Shown: piece after piece, positions 37,042 through 46,947 of the stretch | How the letters are laid out: each line of letters opens with the position of its first letter | Numbering within the stretch: position 1 is the stretch's first letter | NCBI RefSeq assembly: GCF_007859915.1 | Contig: NZ_SJPM01000007.1 | Coordinates: 1-64,000 of the forward strand | From: Neorhodopirellula pilleata | GTDB lineage: Bacteria; Planctomycetota; Planctomycetia; Pirellulales; Pirellulaceae | Length of the DNA: 64,000 bases | Direction of reading: 5' to 3' | Position numbers and translations under genes: made by a program | Notes under the pieces: model-generated | What the model was told of the DNA's origin: nothing | The model's input: only the letters and a program-made list of their open reading frames with translations | The model's database searches: none

Positions 37042-38538
37042 GTGCTTTTGAATTCTTGTTGGCACAGCCTATTCTGCTGCGGTTTGCGAATCGCGTTGAC
37101 ATTTCGAATCGCGGTGACATTGTTCATCGGCTCGTTCGCGATGGCCCAATCTGGCCCCTTGATGGCCGATGCGATCCTGATGGAGTTCAGCTCAGAACAT
37201 TGCCCGCCGTGTCGAGCGATGCAGCCCGTTGTTTCGGAACTCATCGCTCGCGGTGTTCCCGTTCGACAAGTCGACGTGGCCGCAGAACCGCAACTGACGC
37301 GACGTTTTCAAATTCGCAGCACGCCGACGTATGTTGTCGTAAGGGACGGTCAAGAGGTCACCCGGCTACTCGGAACGCAGTCGATCGAGCAATTGCGAGA
37401 CGCCTTGCAACAAAGTTCGTCCGGTCCGATTGTTCCTACCCGCAGCGAGTTTGCACCACTGAACAACCGCCGACCGTCGGAGATGCCCGAGCCGCAAACT
37501 CGTCTGGCACCGCTGGCCGGCGGTGCGGCCGCGCTGACTAGCGCACCGACTCGCTCGGTCCGCCGTGAACTCGATCAAACTTTCGCTCAACCGGCCAGTT
37601 CTCAAGCGAATTCGCTACCGGCGATGTCGGGTGAACCGATGCCAAATGCCGGATTGGCTGGCGCAGTGGAACGCGCCCAAGCGGCAACGGTCCGTTTGCG
37701 TGTTTATGACGGACGAGGTTATGGTGCCGGTACTGGGACGATCATCGATGTGCATGGCGAAGAAGCCTTGGTGCTGACATGCGGTCACTTGTTCCGCGAT
37801 GGAGAAGGAAGCGACAAGATCGAAGTTGACGTGTTCGTTGGTGGACAGCCCAAAACAGTTGCCGGCCACCTTGTTGATTTTGATGCCGGCGATCGCGACA
37901 TCGGTTTGGTCGCCATTCGGCCTGGGATTTCGGTCCAAGCGGTCGAAGTCATTCGAAAGGACGACGTCATTCGCGTCGGGCAGACCGCGTTCAGTTTCGG
38001 ATGCGATCGAGGTGATGACCCATCACGTCGAGATACCCGAATCACGGGCGTGGACAAATACAATCAAAACATCGGTGCATCGAATTTGGAAATCTCCGGT
38101 GCACCGATCGATGGTCGCAGCGGCGGTGGTCTATTCGATGAACGTGGACGGTTGATCGGGGTTTGCAACGCAGCCGACTACAAGTCCGACATCGGGATCT
38201 ATACAGGTCCTCGTTCAATCCAGTGGCAGCTCGATCGCGTTCAACTCAGTCACCTGTACGCTCCCGGTGCTGAAGGTTCGGTCGCCTCAGTGGTGAACGA
38301 AGTGACAGAACCAACGAACGACTTCGGACGTTCGTCAGCGCGTGAGACCGACGATGTATCGCTAGCCGGTGCTTTTTCCGACGGCGGCACCATCCATGAA
38401 CCGACGAACGATTCAGCGACGGAGATGATCGTGATCCTACGCGACCGAAATGGGAACACGCGAGAGCAAGTCCTAACGCTCGATCGCCCCGACGCGAATC
38501 TAGTCGAACAAATCCGCCAAGCAGCCATTCGCCGCTAG
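37042..38538 (+). CDS. Thioredoxin-trypsin-like protease fusion, exported
   Basis: 498 residues starting at GTG behind a strong ribosome-binding site. A hydrophobic signal segment ends near FAMAQS. A thioredoxin domain follows with C-P-P-C at residues 54-57 (FSSEHCPPCRAM) and the cis-Pro strand RSTPTYVVVR. After a linker of about 90 residues comes a trypsin-like domain with His in LTCGHLF (about 249), Asp in DRDIGLVAI (about 286) and Ser in GRSGGGLFDE (about 358). The pairing suggests redox-linked protein quality control outside the cytoplasm. The stop codon TAG lies within a family C repeat motif. Confidence 0.85.
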   Translation: MLLNSCWHSLFCCGLRIALTFRIAVTLFIGSFAMAQSGPLMADAILMEFSSEHCPPCRAMQPVVSELIARGVPVRQVDVAAEPQLTRRFQIRSTPTYVVVRDGQEVTRLLGTQSIEQLRDALQQSSSGPIVPTRSEFAPLNNRRPSEMPEPQTRLAPLAGGAAALTSAPTRSVRRELDQTFAQPASSQANSLPAMSGEPMPNAGLAGAVERAQAATVRLRVYDGRGYGAGTGTIIDVHGEEALVLTCGHLFRDGEGSDKIEVDVFVGGQPKTVAGHLVDFDAGDRDIGLVAIRPGISVQAVEVIRKDDVIRVGQTAFSFGCDRGDDPSRRDTRITGVDKYNQNIGASNLEISGAPIDGRSGGGLFDERGRLIGVCNAADYKSDIGIYTGPRSIQWQLDRVQLSHLYAPGAEGSVASVVNEVTEPTNDFGRSSARETDDVSLAGAFSDGGTIHEPTNDSATEMIVILRDRNGNTREQVLTLDRPDANLVEQIRQAAIRR

Positions 38539-38800
38539 CGGGCTGTTGATTTAGTGCACGATTGGGCGTTTTCGTTTAACGGCAAGCCGCAGGCGTCTGC
38601 GTTCTCAAGCTCTGTCGCCTGCGGCTTGCCGTTAAACGATTAAACCGACAGCCCGCTAGCGGCGTGTTGATTTAATCGTAACCCGAAGCGTTAGCGAGGG
38701 ATTCATCGCTATTAAGTTCTTTGTATGTATCCCTCGCTCACGCTTCGGGTTTCGATGAGGACTAAATCAACAGCCCGCTAGCGGGCTGTTGACCAAACCC
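38534..38800. repeat. Compound repeat: family C flanks around family B copy 2
   Basis: GCTAGCGGGCTGTTGATTTAG (38534-38554) is followed by the family B hairpin (left arm 38564-38595, right arm 38616-38639). A family C hairpin then follows, in which CGTAACCCGAAGCG (38685 on) pairs with CGCTTCGGGTTTCG (ends about 38757) around TTCTTTGTATG. It ends with CTAAATCAACAGCCCGCTAG. The family C hairpin recurs in inverted order at 55531-55660. Confidence 0.8.
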
Positions 38801-38929
38801 TCGTTCGAAAATGATCCATCGAATCAGCCGCAACGCGATAGCGTGCGGTTTTCGGAATAACCGAACGCTATCGAGAACGTCTCGCTTAACTCAGTTGTTT
38901 TTCCAAACACTGATCGTGAAATGTCACAG

Positions 38930-39225
38930 TTGGTTCCCAGGCTCGCGCCCTCTTGATACGCCACATCTTTTTTGACCCCCACGAGCTCGTCTCGTGGGTG
39001 AATAAGGTTTGCAAGCTAAACAACGAGGCCTCCCAACCTTCCGATTTTCACTTGTGCTCGCCGCTTCAAGCGGCGAGCACAAGTGAAAATCGGAAGGTTG
39101 GGCGAATTGCGGCTTGTGTCTAGCTTGCCAACCTCGGCTTCCTGCCAGACGAGCTGGCAGGGGAGCAATTCATGAGGACTTGTGGCCTATAAAAAGGGCT
39201 CACGCCTGGGAACGAGCCATCCTTG
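38930..39225. repeat. Nested inverted repeat with a 71-bp near-perfect palindrome
   Basis: Positions 39032-39102 consist of two perfect 35-bp arms (CCCAACCTTCCGATTTTCAC outward) with a single-base loop. Outside it, TTGCAAGCTA and TAGCTTGCCAA flank, and further out GGTTCCCAGGCTCG (38930 on) is matched by CGCCTGGGAACGAG (39200 on). Small hairpins such as CCACGAGCTCGTCTCGTGG sit between. No gene is present in 38539-39353. Confidence 0.8.
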
Positions 39226-39265
39226 CCCGACCGCAAGGAATCCCTCGCTCACGCTTCGGGTTACG

Positions 39266-39293
39266 ATGCAAACTAAATCAACAGCCCGCTAGC
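39266..39293. repeat. Repeat family C end motif
   Basis: CTAAATCAACAGCCCGCTAG preceded by GGGTTACGATGCAAA, a solo end of the family C hairpin next to the 39354 gene. Confidence 0.6.
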
Positions 39294-39353
39294 CCCGGTT
39301 GGCGGTCGGTTAACCGCCGCTGACGCGTTACGGCTAATTCAATCTACATGCCT

Positions 39354-39881
39354 TCACGCCATCGGATCACAAGACTTGCGTTCATCAGTATCGCCGAATG
39401 CCAGTTCGATGGCTCGATCGAATCGTGACCGCAACAACTCCATCTGATCCGCACTGAGGCTTTGTCCGGCGAGGCTTCCCAGGTGAAGGCCGATGATCGC
39501 AACGGTCCCGAGCGGGATGAGCAATAGCGCTGAAGGCGAATAACCGAGACTCCATTGCACGTAGCCGACGATCGCGGCGAGCGACATGAGAATCGCGACG
39601 ACGAAGTAAAATGCGATGAACATCGTCCATATCTCCGGCCGCGGTGAAAATCTGGCGAACAATTGCGAGCCGTCGTCGGTTTCGCTGAACTGAGCCGACA
39701 AATGCGGCGACCAGAACCGGCGACTGGTTGATTCAATCTTGAAGTCGAATACCGTCCCGGCCGACTCGGCGAACCCACGCAACTCTTCGCTGGCGATCGC
39801 GTTTCGCAACCGGGAGATCGCCGTCTCTTTGTCGACTCGGACGTCGACCGTGAATGCCGGCTGCAGGACAAACAGCTTCAT
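39354..39881 (-). CDS. Membrane protein of unknown function
   Basis: 175 residues. A soluble N-terminal domain of about 85 residues (KLFVLQPAFTVDVRVDKETAISRL) is followed by two transmembrane helices (MFIAFYFVVAILMSLAAIVGYV and ALLLIPLGTVAIIGLHLG) and a charged tail. The frame is preferred over an overlapping open frame because of its hydrophobic pattern. No family recognised. It is divergent from the 39992 gene. Confidence 0.65.
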   Translation of the reverse strand: MKLFVLQPAFTVDVRVDKETAISRLRNAIASEELRGFAESAGTVFDFKIESTSRRFWSPHLSAQFSETDDGSQLFARFSPRPEIWTMFIAFYFVVAILMSLAAIVGYVQWSLGYSPSALLLIPLGTVAIIGLHLGSLAGQSLSADQMELLRSRFDRAIELAFGDTDERKSCDPMA

Positions 39882-39991
39882 GTTGGGGACTCGGGTGATG
39901 GACGTTCGGCGATTGGTAGTCTCGGCCGAAACTCTTGGCGAGTTTCGCTACCCTCAAGCCGGTTTAGGATCGCCATTCATGATAGCATGGT

Positions 39992-41134
39992 GTGACTCGT
40001 CTGGAGATGGATTTGTTCGGTTTGCTTTTCATGATCGTGGTTGTCGCGTTGGCCGCCGCCTATCCGGCGATTGCGGGGATCGCGGCGATTTGGTTCGCAC
40101 TGGCCACCTCGAGTTGGCTGCATCGTTTGGCAATGCTTTATGCGACCTGTTTAATCTTAGGATTAGGGATGGCCGTTGTCGGCCAAGCCGACGAACGCAC
40201 CACAGCGTTTGTCTTCGGATGTCTGTTGTTGATCGCGGGATGGTCGCGCGACCCCGGAACTTGGCAAACGACGTTCATGTCCATCGGCGTCTTTCTGATG
40301 CTTGTCGCCACGTGGTTCGTTTTGGGACGAGAAGCCGATATGGGTTGGATCATTCGCGGCACTTGGATCGTTGGTTTGATTAGCACGGTCGCACTGGGAT
40401 TTCGAATCCTCGGTTACCGCTTGCTGCCGTTGTCGCCACTTGATGCCGAATCCACGATGCTAGTGGGGACGGACAAGACTTGGAACGAGATTGTCGTGGA
40501 GCTTGATCGCACGATCGGACCGTCCGACACGCCCGAGCAAGTACATGAGGCGGTGACGAAACTGGGACTGGGTGGTTGGACGTCACAGATCGAAGGGGAG
40601 TACCTCCGGCTGAGCGGTCGGATCCCGATCGGCCGCACCTTTGATGGCCGCCCCGAACGGGTTGCCCGGCTGATGTTTCAAGAAAGGGACGGCGGTTGGA
40701 AGGCTCGGCCGGCGAGGATCGATGAAATCATCGCCGATGCCTGGGTGGGAAGCCGATTCTCGATTTCGCAGATGATGGTATGGTCGGCCGCCATCGCATC
40801 GTTCATGGCGTTTTCAAAATGGTTCCAAGCCGACTTTCCCTCTCCCGTCGACTGGAACTACGGGCCAGGAGTGGCGGTGACGCTGTGCTTAACCAGCCTG
40901 ACAACGGCGTTAGGTGTCCTTTGCCTGCCTCCACGTCGAGCCGTGATCCTTCGTTGCGTGATCGTTGGGCTCGCGGCGATTATCGCGGCACCGTTTCTCT
41001 TGCAACTGCAAGGTTACCGATTCATGTTTCTGCAGGTGGTTACGTTCTACGGCGCGATCGTGGCGCTGTGGCAGTGTTTCGGATTCTCACTCATCGGCGA
41101 ACGCGGCTATCGAATCGTGAGAATCCGCACCTAA
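39992..41134 (+). CDS. Polytopic membrane protein of unknown function
   Basis: 380 residues, with five or so N-terminal helices, a soluble middle (about 145-245, VGTDKTWNEIVVELDRTI) and four C-terminal helices. Start is GTG 39992 or ATG 40007. The soluble domain of the divergent neighbour also opens with a beta-alpha pattern around RVDKETAISRL, so the two may work together; this is speculative. Its 3' end overlaps the convergent dockerin gene by 4 bp. Confidence 0.7.
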   Translation: MTRLEMDLFGLLFMIVVVALAAAYPAIAGIAAIWFALATSSWLHRLAMLYATCLILGLGMAVVGQADERTTAFVFGCLLLIAGWSRDPGTWQTTFMSIGVFLMLVATWFVLGREADMGWIIRGTWIVGLISTVALGFRILGYRLLPLSPLDAESTMLVGTDKTWNEIVVELDRTIGPSDTPEQVHEAVTKLGLGGWTSQIEGEYLRLSGRIPIGRTFDGRPERVARLMFQERDGGWKARPARIDEIIADAWVGSRFSISQMMVWSAAIASFMAFSKWFQADFPSPVDWNYGPGVAVTLCLTSLTTALGVLCLPPRRAVILRCVIVGLAAIIAAPFLLQLQGYRFMFLQVVTFYGAIVALWQCFGFSLIGERGYRIVRIRT

Positions 41135-44100
41135 AAAAGGCCGCCGAGTTGGTCGTCCATTCGCTCGTCGTCATCGGACGAATCCAGATCGCGAGTGCTC
41201 GGTTCACCGGCGGCGCTTGTGGATGCGTTGATTTGATTGATTACGACCAACGCATCGAGCGCCGTGATCGCGCCATCGTTGTTGGTATCCAACGTCATGA
41301 CCGATGGCATGGCGGCTAAGTCGAGATCGTCGCGAGACATCGGGCCGTTGTTATTGAGAAAATTGATCACCATCAATGCATCAACGGCCGTCACGTCACC
41401 ACTGCCGTTGGCGTCAAGTCGCCGGATGCGTTCACTAGGTTCATCGGGACGTTCGGTCGGCTGGATCAACAATCGGGTGCCTTCAAAGATCACCTGAGTG
41501 CCCATCAATTCTGAGTTCATGCCGAAAAGCGTGTAATCCAACTCGGTCCGTTCGACCTGATTGGGTTCCAGTTCGATTCGGCCGACTCGCAATGCCTCGA
41601 CTTCAAACTTCGCCAACGTTTGTCGGACGCCGGGCACAGTACCGCCGTCAACCGGATCGCTGCCAGCTGAGAAAAGACTCATGACGGCGTATTCGTCGAT
41701 CACGTAATCGGTGATTTCGGCTTCGCCGAGTTCGCTGAAGTCGTCGCCAACGGTTCGCTGACCGGTCAGACGGAGTTGGCCCTCGGGTAACGATAAATCG
41801 AAAGCTGCCGAAAAGATACCCGAGGCGGATCGCTCGCGAAGATCGGTGCCGATCACCTCCAAGAAGAACTTTTGTCCCGGTTGGGCACGCTCGATCGGCT
41901 GTCCGTCTTGATCGACAGCCCGAACGGTGATCTTCATCTTCGGTTCGCGATCGATGGGGGTTTCGTCACGAAGAATGCGATACCAAACGACGTCGCCATC
42001 CAAATTGGTCGCGTACTGCGCCGTTCCCACCGGCGAACGAAGCAAAAAGACGAGTTCTGCATCCGCACGAGTGAGTTCGCCGGTTACCGGCTCATTCGGC
42101 AATGGGTTCGGGATCGGATTCGGCAAACGTTGGGTGCGTTCGAAACGACGCTCCACGTTCACAATGACGACATTTTGAACGTTCGTTTCGAGCTCCGCAG
42201 CGGCCGCCGATCGAACCGATTCGCCGATTGCGTCGATTGTTTCTTCGTCAACTTGCCGAACGTGAATATGTACCGTTCCGATTGAAGGTGAATCTTCACT
42301 TCCGGTGACGTACCGAAGAGTCAACGTTTCATTGGATTCCACAATGGCCGCCGGAATTCGAATACGTCGATCGCCGACGATCTCAACGCCTTCGGGAGCG
42401 TCAAGCAATTCATCAATGGTCAGGCCATTGAAATGGGTGACCCACGGATAGACCATCGTATCGTTGGCAAGGACATCAAGAATGTGGTCGCGTCCGTCGT
42501 CGATGACTTGATAATAATCATCGACAGCGATGACTTGTTCGGTGACTTCGTACAGCGGCAGCGAAACGGGATCGTTCGGCGAGTCCCAATCGTAGCGGTA
42601 GACTCGGTTCGACGAGGTTACCAACAGATGCTCCGGAGTGAACAGCGAACTCCCCGAGGGAAGCTCGTCAATGAATCCGTCTCGAACAAACGTACCGCTA
42701 TCGTCCAGCTTTCCGAACAAGAAACCCGATTCGGCGAACTCCGGCCAATACGGCATACCGATGGTTAGATCTGCGGTCAGCACTCCATCAAGTTCGATGG
42801 GTCGGACGGCGACGGGAGAATGACGCCAAGATCGAATTCCCAAAGCTCGCGTGTCGGCATCGATCAAGACTAGCTCGCCAAAGCTCGTTGAGTTTTCTTC
42901 GGTATCCAATACGTTTTCTGAAATCACTTCGGCCCGAGAGAGGGATATCGTTAAGAGGACCGTTTCCCAAGCGGTCACGACATTCTGAATGCGCCCTTCG
43001 GGGCGTTCGGTTTCGAGCACCTCAGTTTCGAGCACCTCGGTTTCGATCGTTCGAGACGCGCGGAACACCATGAGGTCACCGCCAACGTTCACCCCGGAGC
43101 CGATCTGCACGTTCTCGGGTAGTTCGACGCGGCGAACCCGATTTTGAGGAAGCACATTGACGAAACGCCCGGTATCCACAATCACCAATGAAAAGGATCC
43201 CGTGTTCGATTCTGTATTGAATTCATGATGCCCGAACACCGCGTATTGGGAGGTTAGCTCGATCAGATAGCTCGCGTTCTCATCGACATCGATGGAGCTA
43301 AAGAGCGATGGTGATTCGCCGGACAAGTCAAAAACATGAATGCGTGCGATGGTAAAATCATTCGCATCACGCTCGATCGCGATGGCGGATTGACCGTCAT
43401 CGGCAAAGTGTACGAACGACTCGCCGGAATATCTCACCGCGTCGGATTTCACCATGACACCGTCGACGAGCGATACCCCAAACAACTGCGCTCCCGCATT
43501 CGTCGTCGTCGACACGAATGTTTTACCGTCAACGAAAGTGACTTCGGATCGACGCGGCAGCGTTTGAGAAGCGATTCGGTCGAACTCACCGGCGCTGACA
43601 TCTACGAGCGTCAACAAAGGCTGCAGATCGGTGTTTTCGTGTGGTCGTTGAAGGTTGACTCGTTGCGCATCATCAATGAGTTCGTACGGGATTGGATCGA
43701 CTGGCAAAACCGGATCGACCCACCATTGGTAATGTTCAGCGAGCGCCAGAGAAAGCTGTCCGTCAGTCAGATCCCACTGCGCGATCGCGCGGTCGAGCGT
43801 TTTGGTTGCGAGCGAATGCGTAATCGTTCCGTCGTCTCCTTCTTGAATCTGAATGAGTGCCAAGTCACTCGATGTCATCGGCGAAGGCAACCGATACCAG
43901 CCGTAATTGTCTTGATGGCTGCGGGCAACGATCGTATTGCCGTCCACCAAGAGGCTAGCCACTTGGAAATCGAGGTCGATCTCCAAGATCTCGGTCAATC
44001 CGTCCGTCTCGCCGTCTTGATCAACTGTTTTTTCGAACACAAACAAGCGGGACACCGGCAGCAACTCCGAGGGTCGACTCTCGGACGCCAACTGGGGATA

Positions 44101-44403
44101 GAACATCGGCGTGTTGCTCGCCACGATGACACGGTTGCCATGTTCGGCAATCACGTGATTCTCGGGAGGCACGAAATAATCAGCAATCAATAAGCCCGGC
44201 GGAACGACGTTCGGGGCCATTGGGCGATTAAGTCGATCCAACGCGTCCGTGTTCGTCGCGTCGCCGTCACTTGGAATCGACACGACCGCAGAAGGCCTTT
44301 CCACGTTCATCAGATGATTCGGTGTCCGCTCGGACAGCACTTCGGCTGCCAAAAGCTCCCGTTTTTCCAACGATTCTAAACGAATCGGACGTCGTTGACT
44401 CAT
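41131..44403 (-). CDS. Giant exported beta-propeller protein with C-terminal dockerin
   Basis: 1090 residues from the ATG at 44403. The N-terminus MSQRRPIRLESLEKRELLAAE is the planctomycete LExRxLLA-type secretion signature. The next 550 residues resemble the secreted C-terminal-type beta-propeller family (NHVIAEHGNRVIVAS, VASLLVDGNTIVARSH). A cadherin/VCBS-like beta domain follows. The last 100 residues hold two dockerin type I calcium repeats (LDANGSGDVTAVDALMVINFL and LDTNNDGAITALDALVVINQI). It is probably a surface or matrix protein that attaches through cohesin. It lies downstream of the S41 protease. Confidence 0.85.
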   Translation of the reverse strand: MSQRRPIRLESLEKRELLAAEVLSERTPNHLMNVERPSAVVSIPSDGDATNTDALDRLNRPMAPNVVPPGLLIADYFVPPENHVIAEHGNRVIVASNTPMFYPQLASESRPSELLPVSRLFVFEKTVDQDGETDGLTEILEIDLDFQVASLLVDGNTIVARSHQDNYGWYRLPSPMTSSDLALIQIQEGDDGTITHSLATKTLDRAIAQWDLTDGQLSLALAEHYQWWVDPVLPVDPIPYELIDDAQRVNLQRPHENTDLQPLLTLVDVSAGEFDRIASQTLPRRSEVTFVDGKTFVSTTTNAGAQLFGVSLVDGVMVKSDAVRYSGESFVHFADDGQSAIAIERDANDFTIARIHVFDLSGESPSLFSSIDVDENASYLIELTSQYAVFGHHEFNTESNTGSFSLVIVDTGRFVNVLPQNRVRRVELPENVQIGSGVNVGGDLMVFRASRTIETEVLETEVLETERPEGRIQNVVTAWETVLLTISLSRAEVISENVLDTEENSTSFGELVLIDADTRALGIRSWRHSPVAVRPIELDGVLTADLTIGMPYWPEFAESGFLFGKLDDSGTFVRDGFIDELPSGSSLFTPEHLLVTSSNRVYRYDWDSPNDPVSLPLYEVTEQVIAVDDYYQVIDDGRDHILDVLANDTMVYPWVTHFNGLTIDELLDAPEGVEIVGDRRIRIPAAIVESNETLTLRYVTGSEDSPSIGTVHIHVRQVDEETIDAIGESVRSAAAAELETNVQNVVIVNVERRFERTQRLPNPIPNPLPNEPVTGELTRADAELVFLLRSPVGTAQYATNLDGDVVWYRILRDETPIDREPKMKITVRAVDQDGQPIERAQPGQKFFLEVIGTDLRERSASGIFSAAFDLSLPEGQLRLTGQRTVGDDFSELGEAEITDYVIDEYAVMSLFSAGSDPVDGGTVPGVRQTLAKFEVEALRVGRIELEPNQVERTELDYTLFGMNSELMGTQVIFEGTRLLIQPTERPDEPSERIRRLDANGSGDVTAVDALMVINFLNNNGPMSRDDLDLAAMPSVMTLDTNNDGAITALDALVVINQINASTSAAGEPSTRDLDSSDDDERMDDQLGGLF

Positions 44404-44431
44404 CTTTCCGCCACTGAGATTCAAGGATCGA

Positions 44432-44458
44432 ATTCAGGGGGAGCTCGTCCCCCTGAAT
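44432..44458. terminator. Strong hairpin between S41 protease and dockerin gene
   Basis: ATTCAGGGGGA pairs perfectly with TCCCCCTGAAT around a 5-base loop. There is no T-run, so it could be an mRNA-stabilising or partial termination hairpin. Confidence 0.5.
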
Positions 44459-44505
44459 GAGGATTCTATCTCAGATGCGTCCGGCGGTTGGGAAGTTCCG
44501 AAGAT

Positions 44506-46185
44506 TTATTTCAGATACTCGATCGCTTTTTGCAGCACGGCGTCGTCGAGTTCGGTGGCCAATCGCCCGTTCTCATCCGGGCGAGCGGCGATGTAGGTCG
44601 GTGGTACGACGACATTCGGTTCGACACCGTTGAGGCTGATCGCTCGGCCGCTCGGTGAGTAGAACTTTGCCGTCGTCAAACACAATCCGAAGGTAGCCGA
44701 TTGCATGCGAAAGATGCCTTGTACGCTGCCTTTGCCGTAGCTCGTCTCGCCGATCACGGCACCGCGTTGGCTGTCCCGGATCGCACCCGAGAAAATCTCG
44801 CTGGCACTCGCGCTGTTTCGGTCGATCAGGACGACCATGGGCACATCCCAGGTGTTGGAACGGTGAGCGGTGTAGTCGAAGTTCTCGCGAGCGTTACGAC
44901 CACGCGTCGTGACGATGCGGCCGTCGGGGATGAACCGGTCGGCCACTTCGACGGCCGCGGATAACAATCCGCCGGGGTTGTCACGAAGGTCCATGATCAA
45001 CGATCGCATGCCTTCGCGGTGCAGTTTCCACAACGCTTGCTCGACTTCGCGGGGCGTCGTCTTTTGAAAGTTGGTGAGACGAAAATAGCCGACCCCGTTG
45101 GAACTATCGATGATGTGGACGTTCTCGACACAGGGGACATCGACGCGTCGACGTACCACCGACAATTCACGAGACCGACCGTCGGCCGAAGCGACCGTCA
45201 AGTTGGTCGCGGTGCCTTCGGGGCCACGCAACAAATCTGCGATATAGTCCGGATCATGCTGGTCGGCTCGTTGGGCACCGACCGCCAAGATACGATCGCC
45301 TGCGACGATGCCAGCTTCGGCCGCTGGTCCACCTGGGATTACCGAAAGGATCAACAAGCTGTCTTCGCCCGCTTTCAACTCAACGCCCATGCCGACGAAG
45401 TTGCCTTCGATGGTCGAGAACATCTCGTCGAGTTGTCCCGGCGAAAGCAGACGGGTGTAGGGATCGAGTGTCGAGACCGCACCGCTGATGTATTCCAGTA
45501 CCGTGGCGGTGCCAGCGATTCCGAGTTCCTCGTGGGCCAAAGTCGCGACCACGTTCACAGTCGACCGTAGGTCAAAACGACTCTGTGTCGATCGGTCGGC
45601 GATGCGATGATGGATCGCTTGGCGAAACGCTTCGATGCGGTCGGCTTCGTTACGGGTGACGACACGGTCGACAAATGTTTTTTCCGTCAAGGCAACTTCC
45701 AGAGCCGCGGTTCCGTGCAACAGCACTCGCGACCATTCGATCGTATCGACATAATGAGTTTGCAAGTTAGCAAGGATCTCGCTGTACAAATCGAGTGCTT
45801 GCGACGTCGATAGTTCGCGGATCGATTGCAGGTAGGTCTTGTCGTCGTAGCGCCGCTTGACATCGAAGTGCAATCGGCTGATCAGCAACCGCTGGTACAA
45901 GACACGATCATCGGGATACGCACGCGTCGCCGATTCGTAATGATCGATCGCGTCGCCCCACTGTTCGGCGCGTTCCAAGGCGAGGCCGTCGGCGAGCGAT
46001 TGATCACGTGCGGATTGCGACGTCGTAGTCGACGCGATTCCGGAAGGGCTTGTCGCCGCGTCGGGCGTCTGGGCACGTGCGTCTTGTGAAACAACGTTCC
46101 AAGCGATTGCCGTCAAGACGGCCAACGAGAAACGCAGGATTCTGCGATGGCGACGGGCGGGACGAACGTGGGGCAACAATTCCAT
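44506..46185 (-). CDS. S41-family C-terminal processing protease
   Basis: 559 residues. A signal peptide (ILRFSLAVLTAIAWNVVSQ, then ARA) leads to a helical domain, a PDZ domain (GNFVGMGVELKAGEDSLLILSVIPGGPAAEAGIVAGD) and the S41 catalytic core. Predicted nucleophile Ser lies in DRNSASASEIFSGAI and the general-base Lys in GETSYGKGSVQ. It is an exported tail-specific-type protease. It is read in the same direction as the dockerin gene. Confidence 0.93.
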   Translation of the reverse strand: MELLPHVRPARRHRRILRFSLAVLTAIAWNVVSQDARAQTPDAATSPSGIASTTTSQSARDQSLADGLALERAEQWGDAIDHYESATRAYPDDRVLYQRLLISRLHFDVKRRYDDKTYLQSIRELSTSQALDLYSEILANLQTHYVDTIEWSRVLLHGTAALEVALTEKTFVDRVVTRNEADRIEAFRQAIHHRIADRSTQSRFDLRSTVNVVATLAHEELGIAGTATVLEYISGAVSTLDPYTRLLSPGQLDEMFSTIEGNFVGMGVELKAGEDSLLILSVIPGGPAAEAGIVAGDRILAVGAQRADQHDPDYIADLLRGPEGTATNLTVASADGRSRELSVVRRRVDVPCVENVHIIDSSNGVGYFRLTNFQKTTPREVEQALWKLHREGMRSLIMDLRDNPGGLLSAAVEVADRFIPDGRIVTTRGRNARENFDYTAHRSNTWDVPMVVLIDRNSASASEIFSGAIRDSQRGAVIGETSYGKGSVQGIFRMQSATFGLCLTTAKFYSPSGRAISLNGVEPNVVVPPTYIAARPDENGRLATELDDAVLQKAIEYLK

Positions 46186-46947
46186 GCGACGATTCCATAG
46201 GGAGTGTCACTTGCGGGGCGGCGTGGGGAGAGTGGTCGGGCGAATCGGACGAACGCAATCATGGATGCTTTCGTTGGACTCGCCGAGACAACTTGCCGTG
46301 CGGCCACGTCGTCGACACTCCGGAAGACGCGGCTGACAAAACTTAGGTCACGATTGGTGCCCGGTCAAAAAACCGCTTCAGAAAAATTCCGGACTAATCA
46401 TCCCATCCCGAATCATTCCACTTGGTAAGGTGCGATTGATCCGGTCGGTCCGATCAGACGGAGGCGATGTCGTTCACAAAGTCGGAACGATCCGCCCGCG
46501 AGGGAACTTGGCGCGCGTCCGATGCGCAGAAAAACCGGACGAGTCGGTTTCACGATGTTCTCGTGAAACACAAGGTTTCGATAACCTTCAGACGGCCCGA
46601 TTGGCGTCACTTCATTGATAGACACTGTCCATCCCGAAGGCAAGGATCGCGTCTTTCTTCCTGCCAAAACTGCGGATGAGCATAACTTTATCAGAACAGT
46701 GTTCCCCGCCTCGGAAACGGCAGCCAAACACAGCGTCTCGGCAACTTAAACTCCACCCCGGCGCGAGCCTCCCAAACATCAAAGCAGTTGCCGGGCAACC
46801 TCCTCATCAACCATCCCGAAGGGATCCAAGCCATTAGCCACAGGTCGCGTAGCGCACCTGTGGAAAACCCCGTTCTGCCACGAAGTACTCCATCGTGCTC
46901 GTGCTCAGTGAAACGGTGCTCGTGCTCGTAATCGAAAAGCAGCTTTG
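46186..46947. other. 762-bp intergenic region at the edge of the accessory segment
   Basis: No supported gene. Near 46840-46870 a small hairpin CCACAGGTCGCGTAGCGCACCTGTGG is preceded by CATCCCGAAGGGATC, a short repeated intergenic motif. From about 46870 the sequence matches the 5' part of the four-helix-bundle cassettes at 62.1 and 56.2 kb, including a GTTCTG core-site relic. Confidence 0.5.

Noticed and set aside
46413..46727. 104-codon minus-strand frame
   Set aside because: No recognisable domain, no start context, and it overlaps repeat-like sequence.
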